A stretch of 32,030 nt of DNA from Alphaproteobacteria bacterium (GTDB lineage Bacteria > Pseudomonadota > Alphaproteobacteria > Bin95). The stretch covers positions 1 to 32,030 of the forward strand of contig JAJDYL010000098.1 in NCBI GenBank assembly GCA_022825195.1, read 5' to 3'. How positions within the stretch are numbered: the stretch's first letter is position 1; the number at the start of each line of letters is the position of its first letter. Positions 23,180 to 32,030 of the stretch are shown one piece after another. The position numbers were made by a program, and so were the translations under genes. The notes under the pieces were generated by a model, which was not told the origin of the DNA, did not search any database, and was given only the letters and a program-made list of their open reading frames with translations.

Positions 23180-25732
23180 ATGGCCCGATACGACCACCGG
23201 GAAGCCGAGCCTCACTGGCGCCGGCGATGGGAAGAAGCCGGCTGTTTCACGGCCCGCGAGGATGCGTCGCGCCCGAAATACTATGTGATGGAGATGTTCC
23301 CCTACCCTTCGGGGCGCATCCACATGGGGCATGTGCGCAATTTCACGCTGGGCGACGTGGTGGCCCGCTACAAGCGCGCGCGGGGCTTCAACGTGCTGCA
23401 CCCGATGGGCTGGGACGCTTTCGGCCTGCCGGCGGAGAACGCCGCCTTCGAGGCGGGCGTCCATCCGGGCGTCTGGACGCGCCGGAACATCGCCACCATG
23501 AAGGCGCAGCTTTCGACCATGGGCCTCTCCTACGACTGGTCCCGGGAACTCTCGACCTGCGAGCCGGACTATTTCAGGCATGAACAGGCGATGTTCCTGG
23601 ATTTCATGGAGAGGGGCCTCGCATACCGGCGGAAATCCTGGGTCAACTGGGATCCGGTCGAGAATACGGTGCTCGCCAACGAGCAGGTGATCGACGGCCA
23701 CGGCTGGCGCTCGGGCGCGCCGGTCGAGCGGCGCGAGCTTGCCCACTGGTTCCTCAGGATCACCGCATACAGCGACGAACTGCTCGATGCGCTCGACGGG
23801 CTGGACCGCTGGCCGGACCGCGTGCGGGCGATGCAGGCGAACTGGATCGGGCGCTCGGAGGGCGCGCGGGTCGTCTTCGGCCTCAAGGGGCGCTCCGACA
23901 CGCTCGAAGTGTTCACCACCCGGCACGACACGCTGTTCGGCGCCTCCTTCATGGCGATCTCGCCCGACCATCCGCTGGCGCAGGAAATCGCCGCGGCGGA
24001 CCCGGCCATGGAGGCGTTCATTGCCGAATGCCGCAGCCTCGGCACCAGCGAGGCCGCGATCGAACAGGCCGAAAAGCGCGGCCGGGATACGGGCCTCAGG
24101 GCGCTGCACCCCTTCGACACGGGGCTGGAACTGCCCGTCTATGTGGCGAATTTCGTGCTCATGGACTATGGCAGCGGCGCCATTTTCGGCTGTCCGGCCC
24201 ATGACCAGCGCGACCTCGACTTCGCCCGCGCCTACGGATTGCCGGTGCTTCCCGTCGTGTGCCCGCCCGATGCGGACCCGTCGGGTTTCGAGATCGGGAC
24301 CGAGGCCTATACCGGCGACGGGCGGCTCATCAACTCATCCTTCCTGGACGGGCTCGATGTGCCGGAAGCCAAGGGCCGGATGGGCGAGCGTCTGGAAGCA
24401 TGCGGTTCCGGCGAACGCACCATCCAGTACCGCCTCCGGGACTGGGGCGTCTCCCGCCAGCGTTACTGGGGCTGCCCCGTGCCGGTCATCCATTGCAGCG
24501 ATTGCGGCATCGTGCCCGTGCCCCGCGCGGACCTGCCGGTGACGCTGCCGGACGACGTGACCTTCGATGCGCCCGGCAATCCGCTGGACCGGCACCCGAC
24601 CTGGAAGCATGTCCCCTGCCCGTCCTGCGGCGCCCCGGCCGAGCGCGAGACCGACACGTTCGACACCTTCTTCGAGTCCTCCTGGTATTTCGCCCGCTAT
24701 TGCTCGCCGGGCGTGGAGGACCGGCCGTTCGACCGCGAGGCGGTCGATTACTGGATGCCGGTGGACCAGTATATCGGCGGCATCGAGCATGCCGTGCTGC
24801 ACCTGCTCTATTCCCGGTTCTTCACCCGGGCGATGAAGGAATGCGGCTATATCGGCGAGGAGGAGCCCTTCGCCGGCCTGTTCACCCAGGGCATGGTCTG
24901 CCACGAAACCTACCGCGCCCCGGACGGAACATGGCTGCAGCCGAACGAGGTGGAAGACGACGGACAGGGCGGCAGGCGGCGGCTGTCCGACGGCGCGCCG
25001 ATTGCCGTCGGACGTTCCGAGAAGATGAGCAAGTCGAAGAAGAACGTCGTCGATCCCGAAGAGATCATCGACCGCTACGGCGCCGACGTGGCCCGGCTGT
25101 TCATGCTCTCCGACAGCCCGCCGGCGCGCGACCTGGACTGGACCGAAGCGGGCGTGGAAGGCGCGTGGCGCTATCTCAACCGGCTCTGGCGGCTGGTGGA
25201 CGAGGCCCCGCCAGTGCCTGCCGGCGCAGGGACGAGCGGCGCTGCGGAGGCGCTGAGGACGATCGCCCACAAGACCGTGGATGCGATGACCGGCGACCTC
25301 GAACGCTTCCATTTCAACCGGGCGGTGGCGCGGGTCCGCGAACTGACCAATGCGCTGGCGGATGCCCTGCCGGCCGCCGATCCCGCCATGGCGGCGGCCT
25401 ACCGCGAAGGGATCGGGACCGCCGTGCGGCTGATTGCGCCGATGACGCCCCACCTGGCGGAGAGCTGCTGGCAGCGTCTCGGAGGACAGGGCCTGCTTGC
25501 CGACCAACCCTGGCCGGCCGCCGATCCGGCCCGCCTCGTCGAGGATATCGTGGTGCTTCCGGTGCAGGTGAACGGCAAGCTGCGCGGCCAGCTGGAGGTC
25601 GCGCGCGGCTCGGAGGCGGCGGACGTCGAGGCGGCCGCCCTGGCGCTCGCCGGCGTGCAGCGGCAACTGGAAGGCAGGCCGCCGCGCCGGGTCGTCGTCG
25701 TGCCCGACAAGATCGTCAATGTCGTGGCCTGA
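23180..25732 (+). CDS. leuS: Leucyl-tRNA synthetase
   Basis: An 850-residue class Ia synthetase that charges tRNA-Leu. HMGH is at 48-51 within [15 protein letters not shown] and KMSKS is at 615-619. The editing domain (CP1) is in the middle ([20 protein letters not shown]). A zinc-ribbon-like pair of CxxC motifs lies in CSDCG and CPSCG, ahead of [20 protein letters not shown]. The anticodon-binding and C-terminal domains are complete, and the length is typical for bacteria. It overlaps lptE by 14 bp, giving one operon with the lipoprotein upstream and lptE-holA downstream. Confidence 0.97.
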   Translation: MARYDHREAEPHWRRRWEEAGCFTAREDASRPKYYVMEMFPYPSGRIHMGHVRNFTLGDVVARYKRARGFNVLHPMGWDAFGLPAENAAFEAGVHPGVWTRRNIATMKAQLSTMGLSYDWSRELSTCEPDYFRHEQAMFLDFMERGLAYRRKSWVNWDPVENTVLANEQVIDGHGWRSGAPVERRELAHWFLRITAYSDELLDALDGLDRWPDRVRAMQANWIGRSEGARVVFGLKGRSDTLEVFTTRHDTLFGASFMAISPDHPLAQEIAAADPAMEAFIAECRSLGTSEAAIEQAEKRGRDTGLRALHPFDTGLELPVYVANFVLMDYGSGAIFGCPAHDQRDLDFARAYGLPVLPVVCPPDADPSGFEIGTEAYTGDGRLINSSFLDGLDVPEAKGRMGERLEACGSGERTIQYRLRDWGVSRQRYWGCPVPVIHCSDCGIVPVPRADLPVTLPDDVTFDAPGNPLDRHPTWKHVPCPSCGAPAERETDTFDTFFESSWYFARYCSPGVEDRPFDREAVDYWMPVDQYIGGIEHAVLHLLYSRFFTRAMKECGYIGEEEPFAGLFTQGMVCHETYRAPDGTWLQPNEVEDDGQGGRRRLSDGAPIAVGRSEKMSKSKKNVVDPEEIIDRYGADVARLFMLSDSPPARDLDWTEAGVEGAWRYLNRLWRLVDEAPPVPAGAGTSGAAEALRTIAHKTVDAMTGDLERFHFNRAVARVRELTNALADALPAADPAMAAAYREGIGTAVRLIAPMTPHLAESCWQRLGGQGLLADQPWPAADPARLVEDIVVLPVQVNGKLRGQLEVARGSEAADVEAAALALAGVQRQLEGRPPRRVVVVPDKIVNVVA

Positions 25733-26246
25733 GAAACTCGCAGCCGCCGTCGCCGGGCTGCTGCTCGGCGCCATGCTTGCCGGCTGCACCCTGGAGCCCG
25801 TCCATGCGCGCCGGCCGCAGCAGGGCCCGGATGTCACCGCCGCCATGGCGCAGGTCGAGGTCGAACCGATCGCGGACCGCGTCGGCGTTCTCCTGCGCCG
25901 CCGGCTGGAGGAGCGCCTTGCGCCGGAAGGCGCCCGGGTCCCCGCCCGCTACCGGCTGCGGGTGCAGCTGCGCTCGGCATCGGCAAGCGCCCTCGTCGGC
26001 AGGTCCGAAACGACGACCCGTTCGGACCTGACGCTCACCGCGGAATTCCAGCTCTTCGAGCGGGGCGGCGAGCAGCCGGTGCTCCGGGGCTGGGCGCGGT
26101 CGGTCCACAGCCATGACGTGCGCCAGTCCGCCTTCGCGACCCGGGCTGCCGGGCGCGCGGCCCGCGATCGCGGCGTGGAGGGCCTGAGCGCGCAGATCGC
26201 GCGGCGCCTGGCCCTCTTCTTCCGCAGCGGGGAAAAGGCCGGATGA
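25719..26246 (+). CDS. lptE: LPS-assembly lipoprotein LptE
   Basis: A 175-residue lipoprotein of the LptE family, which plugs and assists the LptD outer-membrane channel for lipopolysaccharide insertion. The signal peptide is followed by the lipobox LAGC with Cys23. The body has the usual short conserved strands, for example [20 protein letters not shown] and [10 protein letters not shown], and an arginine-rich C-terminal helix ([11 protein letters not shown]). Sequence conservation in the family is low, so the call depends partly on position between leuS and holA. It overlaps leuS by 14 bp and holA by 4 bp (ATGA). Confidence 0.85.
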   Translation: MSWPEKLAAAVAGLLLGAMLAGCTLEPVHARRPQQGPDVTAAMAQVEVEPIADRVGVLLRRRLEERLAPEGARVPARYRLRVQLRSASASALVGRSETTTRSDLTLTAEFQLFERGGEQPVLRGWARSVHSHDVRQSAFATRAAGRAARDRGVEGLSAQIARRLALFFRSGEKAG

Positions 26247-27385
26247 AACTGTCCGGCCGGCAGGTCGGCGCATTCCTGCGCGGCCCGCCGCCGCCGGAAT
26301 TGCTGGCCGTCGTCCTCTACGGACCCGATGAAGGGCTGGTGCGCGAGCGCGCCCGGCTGCTGGCGGGCAAGGTGGTCGAGGATCTACAGGACCCGTTCCG
26401 GGTCGCCACGCTGACGGGACCGGACCTGAAGACCGACCCGGCGCTGCTGGCCGACGAGGCGGCCGCGATATCGCTCACCGGCGGCAGGCGGCTGGTGCGG
26501 CTGCGTTCGGCCGGCGACGATTGCGCCGCGGCGCTCGAGGCCGTGCTGGACGGCCCGGCTGCGGATGCGCTCATCGTCGTCGAGGCCGGCGGCCTTGCGC
26601 CGCGTTCGTCGCTGCGCCGCCTTGCCGAATCGCACGACCGCGCCGCGGCCCTGCCCTGCTATGCCGACGATGACGACACCGTCTCCCGCCTTGTGGAGCA
26701 CACGGTGCGGAGCGCGGGCGCCCGGATCGAGCCCGACGCGCTTGCCTTTGCCTCGGACCATCTCGGCAACGACCGGATGACGACCCGCATGGAGGCGGAG
26801 AAGCTCGCGCTCTATGCCGGGGAGGGCGGCACGATCGCACTTGAGGACGCCGTGGCCTGCATAGGCGATTCCGCGGCGCTTTCCCTGGACGACATCGCCT
26901 TCGCCGTCGGCTCGGGCAGCGTAGCCGCGCTCGCGACCGCGTTGGACCGGGCCGCTGCCGAGACGACGGCGCCCGTCACGATCCTGCGGGCCGTCGGCCG
27001 CCATTTCCAGCGCCTGGATGCAGCGCAGGCGCTTGTCGCGGGCGGCGCCGACGCCGGAACCGCCATGACCCGGCTCCGGCCGCCGGTGTTCTTTCGGCGC
27101 CGGGAGGCGTTCCGGAGCCAGCTCCGGCGGTGGCCGCAGGGCCGGATCCTTGCCGCCCTGGCGCGGCTCAACCGGGCCGAAATCGACTGCAAGACCACGG
27201 GCCTGCCGGACCGGGCGGCAGCCGAACGCGCGCTGATCGAGCTGGCCCGCGCCGGCGCTCAGGCCGCGCCGGCAATGGCGAGGAAATCGGCCGCGGAAAG
27301 GCTTGCGCCGCCGACCAGCGCGCCGTCCACATCGCAGGGCGCGAGCAGCGCTCCGGCGTTGTCGGGCTTGACCGAGCCTCCGTAG
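26243..27385 (+). CDS. holA: DNA polymerase III delta subunit
   Basis: A 380-residue HolA, the clamp-loader subunit that opens the beta sliding clamp. The N-terminal AAA-like domain shows [28 protein letters not shown] and DALIVVEAG, and the middle has [20 protein letters not shown]. The C-terminal collar domain has [20 protein letters not shown] and [20 protein letters not shown]. The normal family end is near residue 345. About 35 further residues (serine/proline/alanine-rich) are read from DNA that is the antisense of the end of tpiA, so this gene appears to have lost its original stop. The start overlaps lptE by ATGA. Confidence 0.93.
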   Translation: MKLSGRQVGAFLRGPPPPELLAVVLYGPDEGLVRERARLLAGKVVEDLQDPFRVATLTGPDLKTDPALLADEAAAISLTGGRRLVRLRSAGDDCAAALEAVLDGPAADALIVVEAGGLAPRSSLRRLAESHDRAAALPCYADDDDTVSRLVEHTVRSAGARIEPDALAFASDHLGNDRMTTRMEAEKLALYAGEGGTIALEDAVACIGDSAALSLDDIAFAVGSGSVAALATALDRAAAETTAPVTILRAVGRHFQRLDAAQALVAGGADAGTAMTRLRPPVFFRRREAFRSQLRRWPQGRILAALARLNRAEIDCKTTGLPDRAAAERALIELARAGAQAAPAMARKSAAERLAPPTSAPSTSQGASSAPALSGLTEPP

Positions 27386-27993
27386 AGGATGCGCATCCCT
27401 GCGCCCCGGTCTCCCAGCGCGGCGCGGAGCGCGGCATGGACGGCGGCCACCTCATCGACGGTCGGCGTGCGCCCCGTGCCGATGGCCCAGACCGGTTCGT
27501 AAGCGACGACCGTGTTGCCGGGCCGGGCGCTGTCGGGCAGGGAGCCGAGCAGGCTTGCCGCCACGACCGCTTCGGCCTCGCCGGCGTCGCGCTCCGCGGC
27601 CGTCTCTCCGACACAGACGATGGCGACAAGGCCCGCCCGGTGCGCCGCCGCCGCCTTCGCCCCGACGGCCGCATCCGACTCGCCGTGGGCGGCGCGGCGT
27701 TCGGAATGGCCGGCGATGACATAGGCGCATCCGGCATCCGCCAGCATCTCGGCCGAAAGGTCGCCGGTATGCGCCCCGGCCTCCCGGGCATGGCAGTCCT
27801 GCGCGCCGAGCGCGACCGGGCTTCCCGAGAGGATGGATGCAACCGGAGCCAGCAGCGTCGCCGGCGGACAGACCAGAAGGTCCGCCGCGCCTTCCGGCGC
27901 CGCCGCCAGGGCCCGCGCCAGGGCCAGGCCGTCCGCGGCCAGGCCGTTCATCTTCCAGTTTCCGGCAATGAGCGGCCGGCGCTCGACGGTCAT
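27259..27993 (-). CDS. tpiA: Triosephosphate isomerase
   Basis: A 244-residue TIM barrel interconverting dihydroxyacetone phosphate and glyceraldehyde 3-phosphate in glycolysis and gluconeogenesis. GNWKMNG (11-17) carries the catalytic Lys14, AGHSERR the catalytic His, and [11 protein letters not shown] the catalytic Glu. The phosphate loop GGSVKPDN and the final VGGASL are present. The ATG overlaps the stop of malonyl-CoA decarboxylase (ATGA). The last 127 bases run opposite the end of holA, with both frames open. It appears complete. Confidence 0.96.
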   Translation of the reverse strand: MTVERRPLIAGNWKMNGLAADGLALARALAAAPEGAADLLVCPPATLLAPVASILSGSPVALGAQDCHAREAGAHTGDLSAEMLADAGCAYVIAGHSERRAAHGESDAAVGAKAAAAHRAGLVAIVCVGETAAERDAGEAEAVVAASLLGSLPDSARPGNTVVAYEPVWAIGTGRTPTVDEVAAVHAALRAALGDRGAGMRILYGGSVKPDNAGALLAPCDVDGALVGGASLSAADFLAIAGAA

Positions 27994-29342
27994 CGGCCCT
28001 TCTTCTCCCGTTTCCCGGCCAGCGCGCGCACGGCGGAGGACATCGCAATCCGCCCCTCGCCCTTGTAGGCCTCGTGATTCGCCTCGATCGCGTCGCTCCG
28101 GTAGAGGTAATTTATCATCACCCCCGCGGACTGGGCGCGTCCGGCCTCGGACAGGTTCGCCAGCCAGTTCAGCCGCTCCATGCGCGCGCCGTTCGAGAGG
28201 TGGAAATGCGCGACCGGATCCGCGGCCCGGCCCTTGCGCCGGGCATGGACGAGATAGCGCGCAACCGCCCGCAGAACCGGCCCCTTCGCGGCCTCGGCGG
28301 CCTCCGGGTCCTTCCACCATCGCGGCCTTGCGAGAACCGCCTCGACGGCCTTGTCGGGATTGTTCTCCAGCCACCGCCCGAAGCCCGGAATCGGCGAGAG
28401 CGTGGCGAAGGTCCTGAGGTTGGGCAGTTCGGCCCGCAGATCGTCCACGACGCGCTTGATGAGGAAGTCGCCGAAGGCAATGCCGGCGAGGCCGCGCTGG
28501 GCGTTGGAAATCGAGTAGAAGACCGCGGTGTCGGCGCGCGACGGATCGCCGACCGGGCTCTCCTCGTCGAGCAGCGCGTGGACATTGTCGGCAAGCCCCG
28601 TCTCCAGCGCGACCTCGACGAAGATCAGCGGCTCGTCCGGCATGCTCGGGTGGAAAAAGGCGTAGCAGCGGCGGTCGGAGTCGAGCCGGTTCTTCAGGTC
28701 CTGCCAGCTTCGGATGGCGTGGACGGCCTCGTAGTCGATGAGTTTCTCGAGCAGCGAGGCCGGGGCGTTCCAGTCGATCCGCCTGAGTTCCAGGAAGCCC
28801 GTATCGAACCAGCTCGCGAGCAGGTGCTTCAGGTCCTTCTCGAGGCCCGAGAGCGCCGCGTCCCGGCGCGCGAACCGCATCAGGTCGTAGCGCAGGTCCA
28901 CCAGGAACTTCACGCCGTCGGCCAGCGCATTGAACTGGCGCAGCAGGCGCTCGCGCGGGGCGGTGAGGGCGTCGCGAAGCGCATCTTCGGCCGCGGCCCT
29001 GCCCTCCGGCGGCGCCGCGTCCAGCGCCGCCGCAGCCCGCCCGACAGCCGCCGGGTCCCGGTCGAACTCGGCCGCCAGAATGGTGAGGTAGCGGCGGCGG
29101 CCGGTCTCCGACAGCTGCAGGTAGGCCCTGCCGAGCTCCGCGGCCCGGCCGCGCGCCGAGACCTCCCCGCCCCGGCCCTCCAGGCAGGCCCAGAAGCGTT
29201 CGCGAATGCGTTCGGCATCCCCTTTGGTCAGGTTCGGGTCCGGATCGAGGCCGTCGCTGCCGATGAGCCCGCGCACGGCTTCCTTCAGCCCCGCAAGCGT
29301 GCGGTCGAACAGTCTGGAGACCTCGGCTTCGGACTGGCTCAT
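27990..29342 (-). CDS. Malonyl-CoA decarboxylase
   Basis: A 450-residue malonyl-CoA decarboxylase, converting malonyl-CoA to acetyl-CoA and CO2. The N-terminal helical domain contains [19 protein letters not shown]. The catalytic GNAT-like domain has Ser316 in [14 protein letters not shown] and His381 in [15 protein letters not shown], matching Ser329 and His423 of the human enzyme. The end ([16 protein letters not shown]) is typical of bacterial forms. ATG at 29342 overlaps the stop of the NAD(P)HX repair gene, and its own stop overlaps the tpiA start, so all are in one coupled transcript. No malonate transporter or malonyl-CoA synthetase (matB/matC) is nearby, so a general role in malonyl-CoA balance is possible. 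Confidence 0.93.
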   Translation of the reverse strand: MSQSEAEVSRLFDRTLAGLKEAVRGLIGSDGLDPDPNLTKGDAERIRERFWACLEGRGGEVSARGRAAELGRAYLQLSETGRRRYLTILAAEFDRDPAAVGRAAAALDAAPPEGRAAAEDALRDALTAPRERLLRQFNALADGVKFLVDLRYDLMRFARRDAALSGLEKDLKHLLASWFDTGFLELRRIDWNAPASLLEKLIDYEAVHAIRSWQDLKNRLDSDRRCYAFFHPSMPDEPLIFVEVALETGLADNVHALLDEESPVGDPSRADTAVFYSISNAQRGLAGIAFGDFLIKRVVDDLRAELPNLRTFATLSPIPGFGRWLENNPDKAVEAVLARPRWWKDPEAAEAAKGPVLRAVARYLVHARRKGRAADPVAHFHLSNGARMERLNWLANLSEAGRAQSAGVMINYLYRSDAIEANHEAYKGEGRIAMSSAVRALAGKREKKGR

Positions 29343-30811
29343 GGCGTGTGCATCCGGCGGAGAACGGCCGGCAACATGTTCGGCAGGTCTTCGGCAATCA
29401 ACCCCGGTCCGAACATCGCCGCCGCCTCGCCATGCAGCCATGTTGCCGCAGCCGCAGCCTCGAATGCCGCCATGCCCTGCGCCATCAGGCCGACGGCCAT
29501 CCCGGCCAGCACGTCGCCGCTGCCCGCCGTCGCCAGCCAGGGCGGCGCATTCGACGAGATGACGGCCCGTCCGTCCGGCGCGGCGACCACGCTGTCGGCG
29601 CCCTTGAGCAGCACGGTCCAGCCGCTGGCCGCTGCCGCCGCGCGCGCCTTCGAGAGCCGGTCGCCGCTGAAGGAGAACAGGCGCCCGAACTCGCCGTCAT
29701 GGGGGGTGAGAAGCCCGGAATCGCCCCTGCCTTCGGGCAGCCTTCCGGCCATCGCGGTCAGGGCGTCGGCGTCGAGCACGACAGCGCCGGGGCGCGCGCA
29801 TGCCGCCTCCACCGCCGCGGCCGTTTCGGGGCCGAGGCCCGCGCCGGGCCCGATCAGCACGGCGTTCTTGCGCTCGTCCTCCAGCAGGCTCCGGAAGTCT
29901 CCCGGCCCGCCGCGCCGGGAAACCAGCGCCCCCGGCAGCGAGGCGGCATAGACCTGCCAGGCTTCATCCGGCGCGGAAACGGTCACCAGCCCCGCGCCCG
30001 CGCGCATGGCGCCCCGCGCCGCCAGCCGGGCGGCGCCGGTCGTTTCCGCCCCGCCCCAGACGACCGCGTGGCCGCGCGTGTATTTGTGGCTCGCCGGCCC
30101 CGGCAGGGGCAATGTCCACAAGTCCGGGCCGTTCTCGGCCGCACTGGGCCCGATCTCCTCCAGCACCGCCTCCGGGATGCCGATATCGGCCACCACCACC
30201 TCGCCGCAATGCAGCCGTCCCGGCAGCAGCAGGTGTCCGGGCTTCCTGCGGAAGAAGGTGACCGTCAACGCCGCGCGGGGCGCGTGGCCCAGCACCGCGC
30301 CCGTGTCGCCTGCAATGCCGCTCGGCAGGTCCACCGCCACCAGCGGCAGGTCCCCGGCCGCTTCCAGAGCCGCCCGCGCGGCGCCGGAGACCGGCCGCTT
30401 CAGGCCGGCCCCGAACAGGGCGTCTATGACGAGGCGCGCCTCGCCGGGCGCGCCGGACCCCGGCTGCTCCACCGGGCCCCGCCAGGTCCGCGCCGCCTGT
30501 GCAGCGTCGCCGGCAAGCGCCTCGCGCCGGCCGAAAAGCACAACGCGCACCGGCCAGCCCGCGGCGCGCAGGCGCTCGGCTGCGATGAAGCCGTCGCCGC
30601 CATTGTTGCCGGGCCCCGCGAGCACCAGGACCGGCCGCGGGCTCCAGCGCCGGCGCACCGCATCGGCGATGGCCGCGCCGGCATTGCGCATCAGCTCGAA
30701 GCCCGGATGTCCGCAGTCCGCCGCCAGCCGGTCGGCCCGGCCCATCTCGTCAACCGTCAGCAGGGCCGGGCGGCCGCGCATTCCGCCGGAGCCTGTCCCG
30801 TTCAATCCCAT
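29339..30811 (-). CDS. nnr: Bifunctional NAD(P)H-hydrate epimerase/dehydratase
   Basis: A 490-residue fusion of the YjeF N-terminal epimerase (NnrE) and C-terminal ADP-dependent dehydratase (NnrD), which repairs damaged NADH and NADPH hydrates. The epimerase motif [10 protein letters not shown] is at 66-75, with [12 protein letters not shown] later. The dehydratase domain shows [20 protein letters not shown] and [14 protein letters not shown]. The first ATG (30811) overlaps the Nudix gene stop by 10 bp. A second in-frame ATG at 30781 starts [13 protein letters not shown] and is equally possible, as most homologues begin near there. The stop overlaps the malonyl-CoA decarboxylase start (ATGA). 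Confidence 0.93.
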   Translation of the reverse strand: MGLNGTGSGGMRGRPALLTVDEMGRADRLAADCGHPGFELMRNAGAAIADAVRRRWSPRPVLVLAGPGNNGGDGFIAAERLRAAGWPVRVVLFGRREALAGDAAQAARTWRGPVEQPGSGAPGEARLVIDALFGAGLKRPVSGAARAALEAAGDLPLVAVDLPSGIAGDTGAVLGHAPRAALTVTFFRRKPGHLLLPGRLHCGEVVVADIGIPEAVLEEIGPSAAENGPDLWTLPLPGPASHKYTRGHAVVWGGAETTGAARLAARGAMRAGAGLVTVSAPDEAWQVYAASLPGALVSRRGGPGDFRSLLEDERKNAVLIGPGAGLGPETAAAVEAACARPGAVVLDADALTAMAGRLPEGRGDSGLLTPHDGEFGRLFSFSGDRLSKARAAAAASGWTVLLKGADSVVAAPDGRAVISSNAPPWLATAGSGDVLAGMAVGLMAQGMAAFEAAAAATWLHGEAAAMFGPGLIAEDLPNMLPAVLRRMHTP

Positions 30812-31491
30812 TCCATGACGCGCCTGCCGTAGAGCGTCTTCACGACCGGGACCGGGCGGCTCATGTCGTGCAGCCTGTCCTCGGCGAGGCGGGCCTCGAT
30901 TTCCTTCAGCACGAGTGCGGTGATCGGGCGGAGCTTCAGCCGCCGGGCGTCGGCGAGACGGACCCAGTGCAGCTTCAGCAATTCGCCGGACCCCTCGCTG
31001 AGGTCGCCGCACACATGCTCGGCGTCGATGACGAAAAAGCGTGCGTTGAAACGACGCGGACGGCCCGGCGGCGTTACGGCGCGGTGGATATAGGTGAGCC
31101 TGTCCAGCGCCGGGGCGTAGCCGCTGTCGTAAAAGTGCCGCCAGTCGTCCGACAGGCCGCCGGGCCGCACGCCGTTGACAGGCTCGCCGACGACCAGCCC
31201 CGCTTCCTCGAAGGTCTCCCTCACCGCCGCCAGTGCAAGCGCCCGCGCCCTCCTGGCGGTTGCCGACGACCGCAGCCGCCGTTCCACCTCCGGGCGCAGT
31301 TCCCGGGCCGCGGGCGCGTGACCGTCCTGGCGATCCACCCTGCCGCCGGGAAAGACATAGTGCTCGGGATAGAAGACATGGCCCCGCGAACGCTCGCCCA
31401 TCACCACCTCGCCGGTCTCCCGGCGGAGGATGACGAGTGTGGCCGCATCGCGGATCGGCGTCCTGGGCCGCCGCCCGGCGTTCAGCTGCAT
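30802..31491 (-). CDS. Nudix hydrolase, NUDT19-like
   Basis: A 229-residue Nudix hydrolase. The conserved GG of the Nudix box (PGGRV, 48-52) and its second half RETFEEAGL (91-99) are separated by about 27 extra residues rich in Arg and Ala. Such an insertion inside the box is characteristic of NUDT19/RP2-type proteins, where the substrate is CoA or acyl-CoA. A CoA-related role would fit malonyl-CoA decarboxylase two genes downstream, but this is inference. ATG at 31491 is chosen because GGGA lies upstream and earlier in-frame codons fall in the tRNA-His gene. It begins 24 bp after tRNA-His on the same strand. Confidence 0.85.
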   Translation of the reverse strand: MQLNAGRRPRTPIRDAATLVILRRETGEVVMGERSRGHVFYPEHYVFPGGRVDRQDGHAPAARELRPEVERRLRSSATARRARALALAAVRETFEEAGLVVGEPVNGVRPGGLSDDWRHFYDSGYAPALDRLTYIHRAVTPPGRPRRFNARFFVIDAEHVCGDLSEGSGELLKLHWVRLADARRLKLRPITALVLKEIEARLAEDRLHDMSRPVPVVKTLYGRRVMEWD

Positions 31492-31515
31492 CCGCGTCCC
31501 GCCCCTGACGGGCCG

Positions 31516-31593
31516 TGGGGTGCCCAACCGGATTTGAACCGGTGACCTCCTGGACCACAACCAGGCGCTCTAACCGACTGAGCTATGGGCACC
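31516..31593 (-). tRNA. tRNA-His(GTG)
   Basis: A minus-strand tRNA with anticodon loop TTGTGGT (anticodon GTG), acceptor stem GTGCCCA/TGGGCAC, the extra G at position -1 opposite C73 that marks histidine tRNAs, T loop GGTTCAAATCC, and an encoded CCA (plus 31516-31518). The D arm reads TAGCTCAGTCGGTTAGAGC. Confidence 0.95.
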
Positions 31594-31622
31594 ACGCGGA
31601 AAGCCTCGCAAGAAAGGACGCC

Positions 31623-31651
31623 ATCTAGGCCGTCAGGCCCCCGAAGGTCAA
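31623..31651 (-). promoter_or_regulatory. Predicted promoter of tRNA-His (and possibly the Nudix operon)
   Basis: On the minus strand, TTGACC (plus 31646-31651) is followed after 17 bp by CTAGAT (plus 31623-31628), about 30 bases before the tRNA 5' end. No separate promoter was seen in the 24 bp between tRNA-His and the Nudix gene, so read-through is likely. Confidence 0.55.
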
Positions 31652-31793
31652 GACCGGCGCTGTCGGACTTGCCGGCCTGTGAACGAATTTCATCCTTGCG
31701 CCGGCATGCCGTCTCATGCCCCGGCGGGCCGGCTGCCGGATTCGCATGTCTGCCTGCGGCGGTTTCGCCTCCTATGACGCCCGTCCGCCACGC

Positions 31794-32024
31794 GGCGTGT
31801 CGAAAGCCCGAGATTGTCCTGCCGATTCAGCAGGTTGTGAGAAAATTACCCGGAATTGTCATTTTTTGTTCCCGAAATGGCTTGACTTCCCGAGGAATGG
31901 TGTAGAATAGGCATGAGGGAAAGGCGGCTTCCGGGGCCGCCGTTCCGCTTTTCTGCAGAAAGCATGGCTGGGGACCGCAACCCCCGGCGCGAGCGGACGG
32001 GAGGGGTGCGCCCTCCGGCCGGCC
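31794..32024 (+). repeat. Dispersed structured repeat, copy 2
   Basis: Same organisation as copy 1: GGCGTGTCGAA start, AT-rich block (about 31830-31872), promoter boxes, first hairpin with perfect GGCGGC/GCCGCC arms (31923-31941), identical GCTTTTCTGCAGAAAGC palindrome (31947-31963), GCTGGGG stem (31967-31988) and the identical 27-base block (31998-32024) with the GGAGGG/CCCTCC hairpin. The window ends 6 bases later, so the true right end cannot be judged here. Confidence 0.8.
31882..31908 (+). promoter_or_regulatory. Promoter-like boxes inside repeat copy 2
   Basis: TTGACT (31882-31887) and TAGAAT (31903-31908) lie 15 bp apart, the same layout as in copy 1. They point away from tRNA-His and towards the hairpin series. 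Confidence 0.5.
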
Positions 32025-32030
32025 TGCTGC

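Larger units (their letters stand above)
31594..32030. other. Non-coding stretch to the window edge
   Basis: It contains the tRNA-His promoter and the second copy of the dispersed repeat, which is still ongoing or just ended at the window edge. Between about 31660 and 31790 nothing beyond GC-rich sequence is seen. The short open frames here have no family similarity. Confidence 0.6.

Noticed and set aside
22145..24202. Minus-strand open frame (685 codons) spanning the repeat, the lipoprotein gene and leuS
   Set aside because: It crosses two clear genes and a non-coding repeat, and no domain is visible.
28074..30832. Long plus-strand frames opposite malonyl-CoA decarboxylase and the NAD(P)HX repair gene
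   Set aside because: Antisense shadows of genes with complete catalytic motifs.
31585..31905. Plus-strand open frame of 106 codons starting in the tRNA-His gene
   Set aside because: It begins in a tRNA and runs through the repeat's AT-rich block, without a ribosome site or family similarity.

Overview
The window reads as a stretch of chromosome from a high-G+C alphaproteobacterium, probably near the Rhodospirillales. That placement is inferred from gene content: a Fur/Mur-type regulator without CxxC zinc motifs, neighbouring secB, fxsA and Tim44-like genes, and the order DUF3576 lipoprotein - leuS - lptE - holA. Genes are packed tightly, with many ATGA or GTGA stop/start overlaps. No transposase, integrase, phage gene or CRISPR array was seen.

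Region 1 (1-6.8 kb): an HSL-type esterase is coupled to a lone CoxL-like molybdopterin hydroxylase subunit. An iron(III) ABC permease lies behind a fur gene on the other strand. Then comes an alpha/beta hydrolase carrying the full active-site set of fluoroacetate dehalogenase, followed by an 88-bp palindromic repeat. Region 2 (6.6-12.4 kb): a minus-strand run (fxsA, histidine phosphatase, secB, amidase, and a small membrane protein that seems to start at ATT) diverges from timA-like, fabI and aroC.

Region 3 (12.4-18.5 kb): a catabolic island with a class III CoA-transferase, a flavin-dependent monooxygenase, a SnoaL-like protein, an NHL-repeat protein, an SDR dehydrogenase, a YdhR-like small protein and a crotonase with isomerase-like active-site residues. 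Its substrate cannot be named from sequence. Region 4 (18.5-22.6 kb): a two-gene AAA ATPase / RloB (TOPRIM) cassette, the most AT-rich coding DNA here, preceded by a perfect 11-bp inverted repeat. It looks like an anti-phage module of the AbiL/RloAB type. A second flavin monooxygenase, tRNA-Ser(GCT) and a long non-coding stretch follow.

Region 5 (22.6-31.6 kb): housekeeping genes. DUF3576 lipoprotein, leuS, lptE and holA run on the plus strand. NUDT19-like Nudix hydrolase, NAD(P)HX repair enzyme, malonyl-CoA decarboxylase and tpiA run on the minus strand, behind tRNA-His. holA and tpiA overlap tail to tail by 127 nt.

The least explained element is a dispersed repeat of about 230-250 bp present twice (22018-22266, and 31794 to at least 32024). 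Each copy has a sigma70-like promoter with identical spacing followed by four predicted hairpins, and each lies 160-200 bp from the 5' end of a tRNA gene, pointing away from it. It may encode a structured small RNA or be a mobile repeat.
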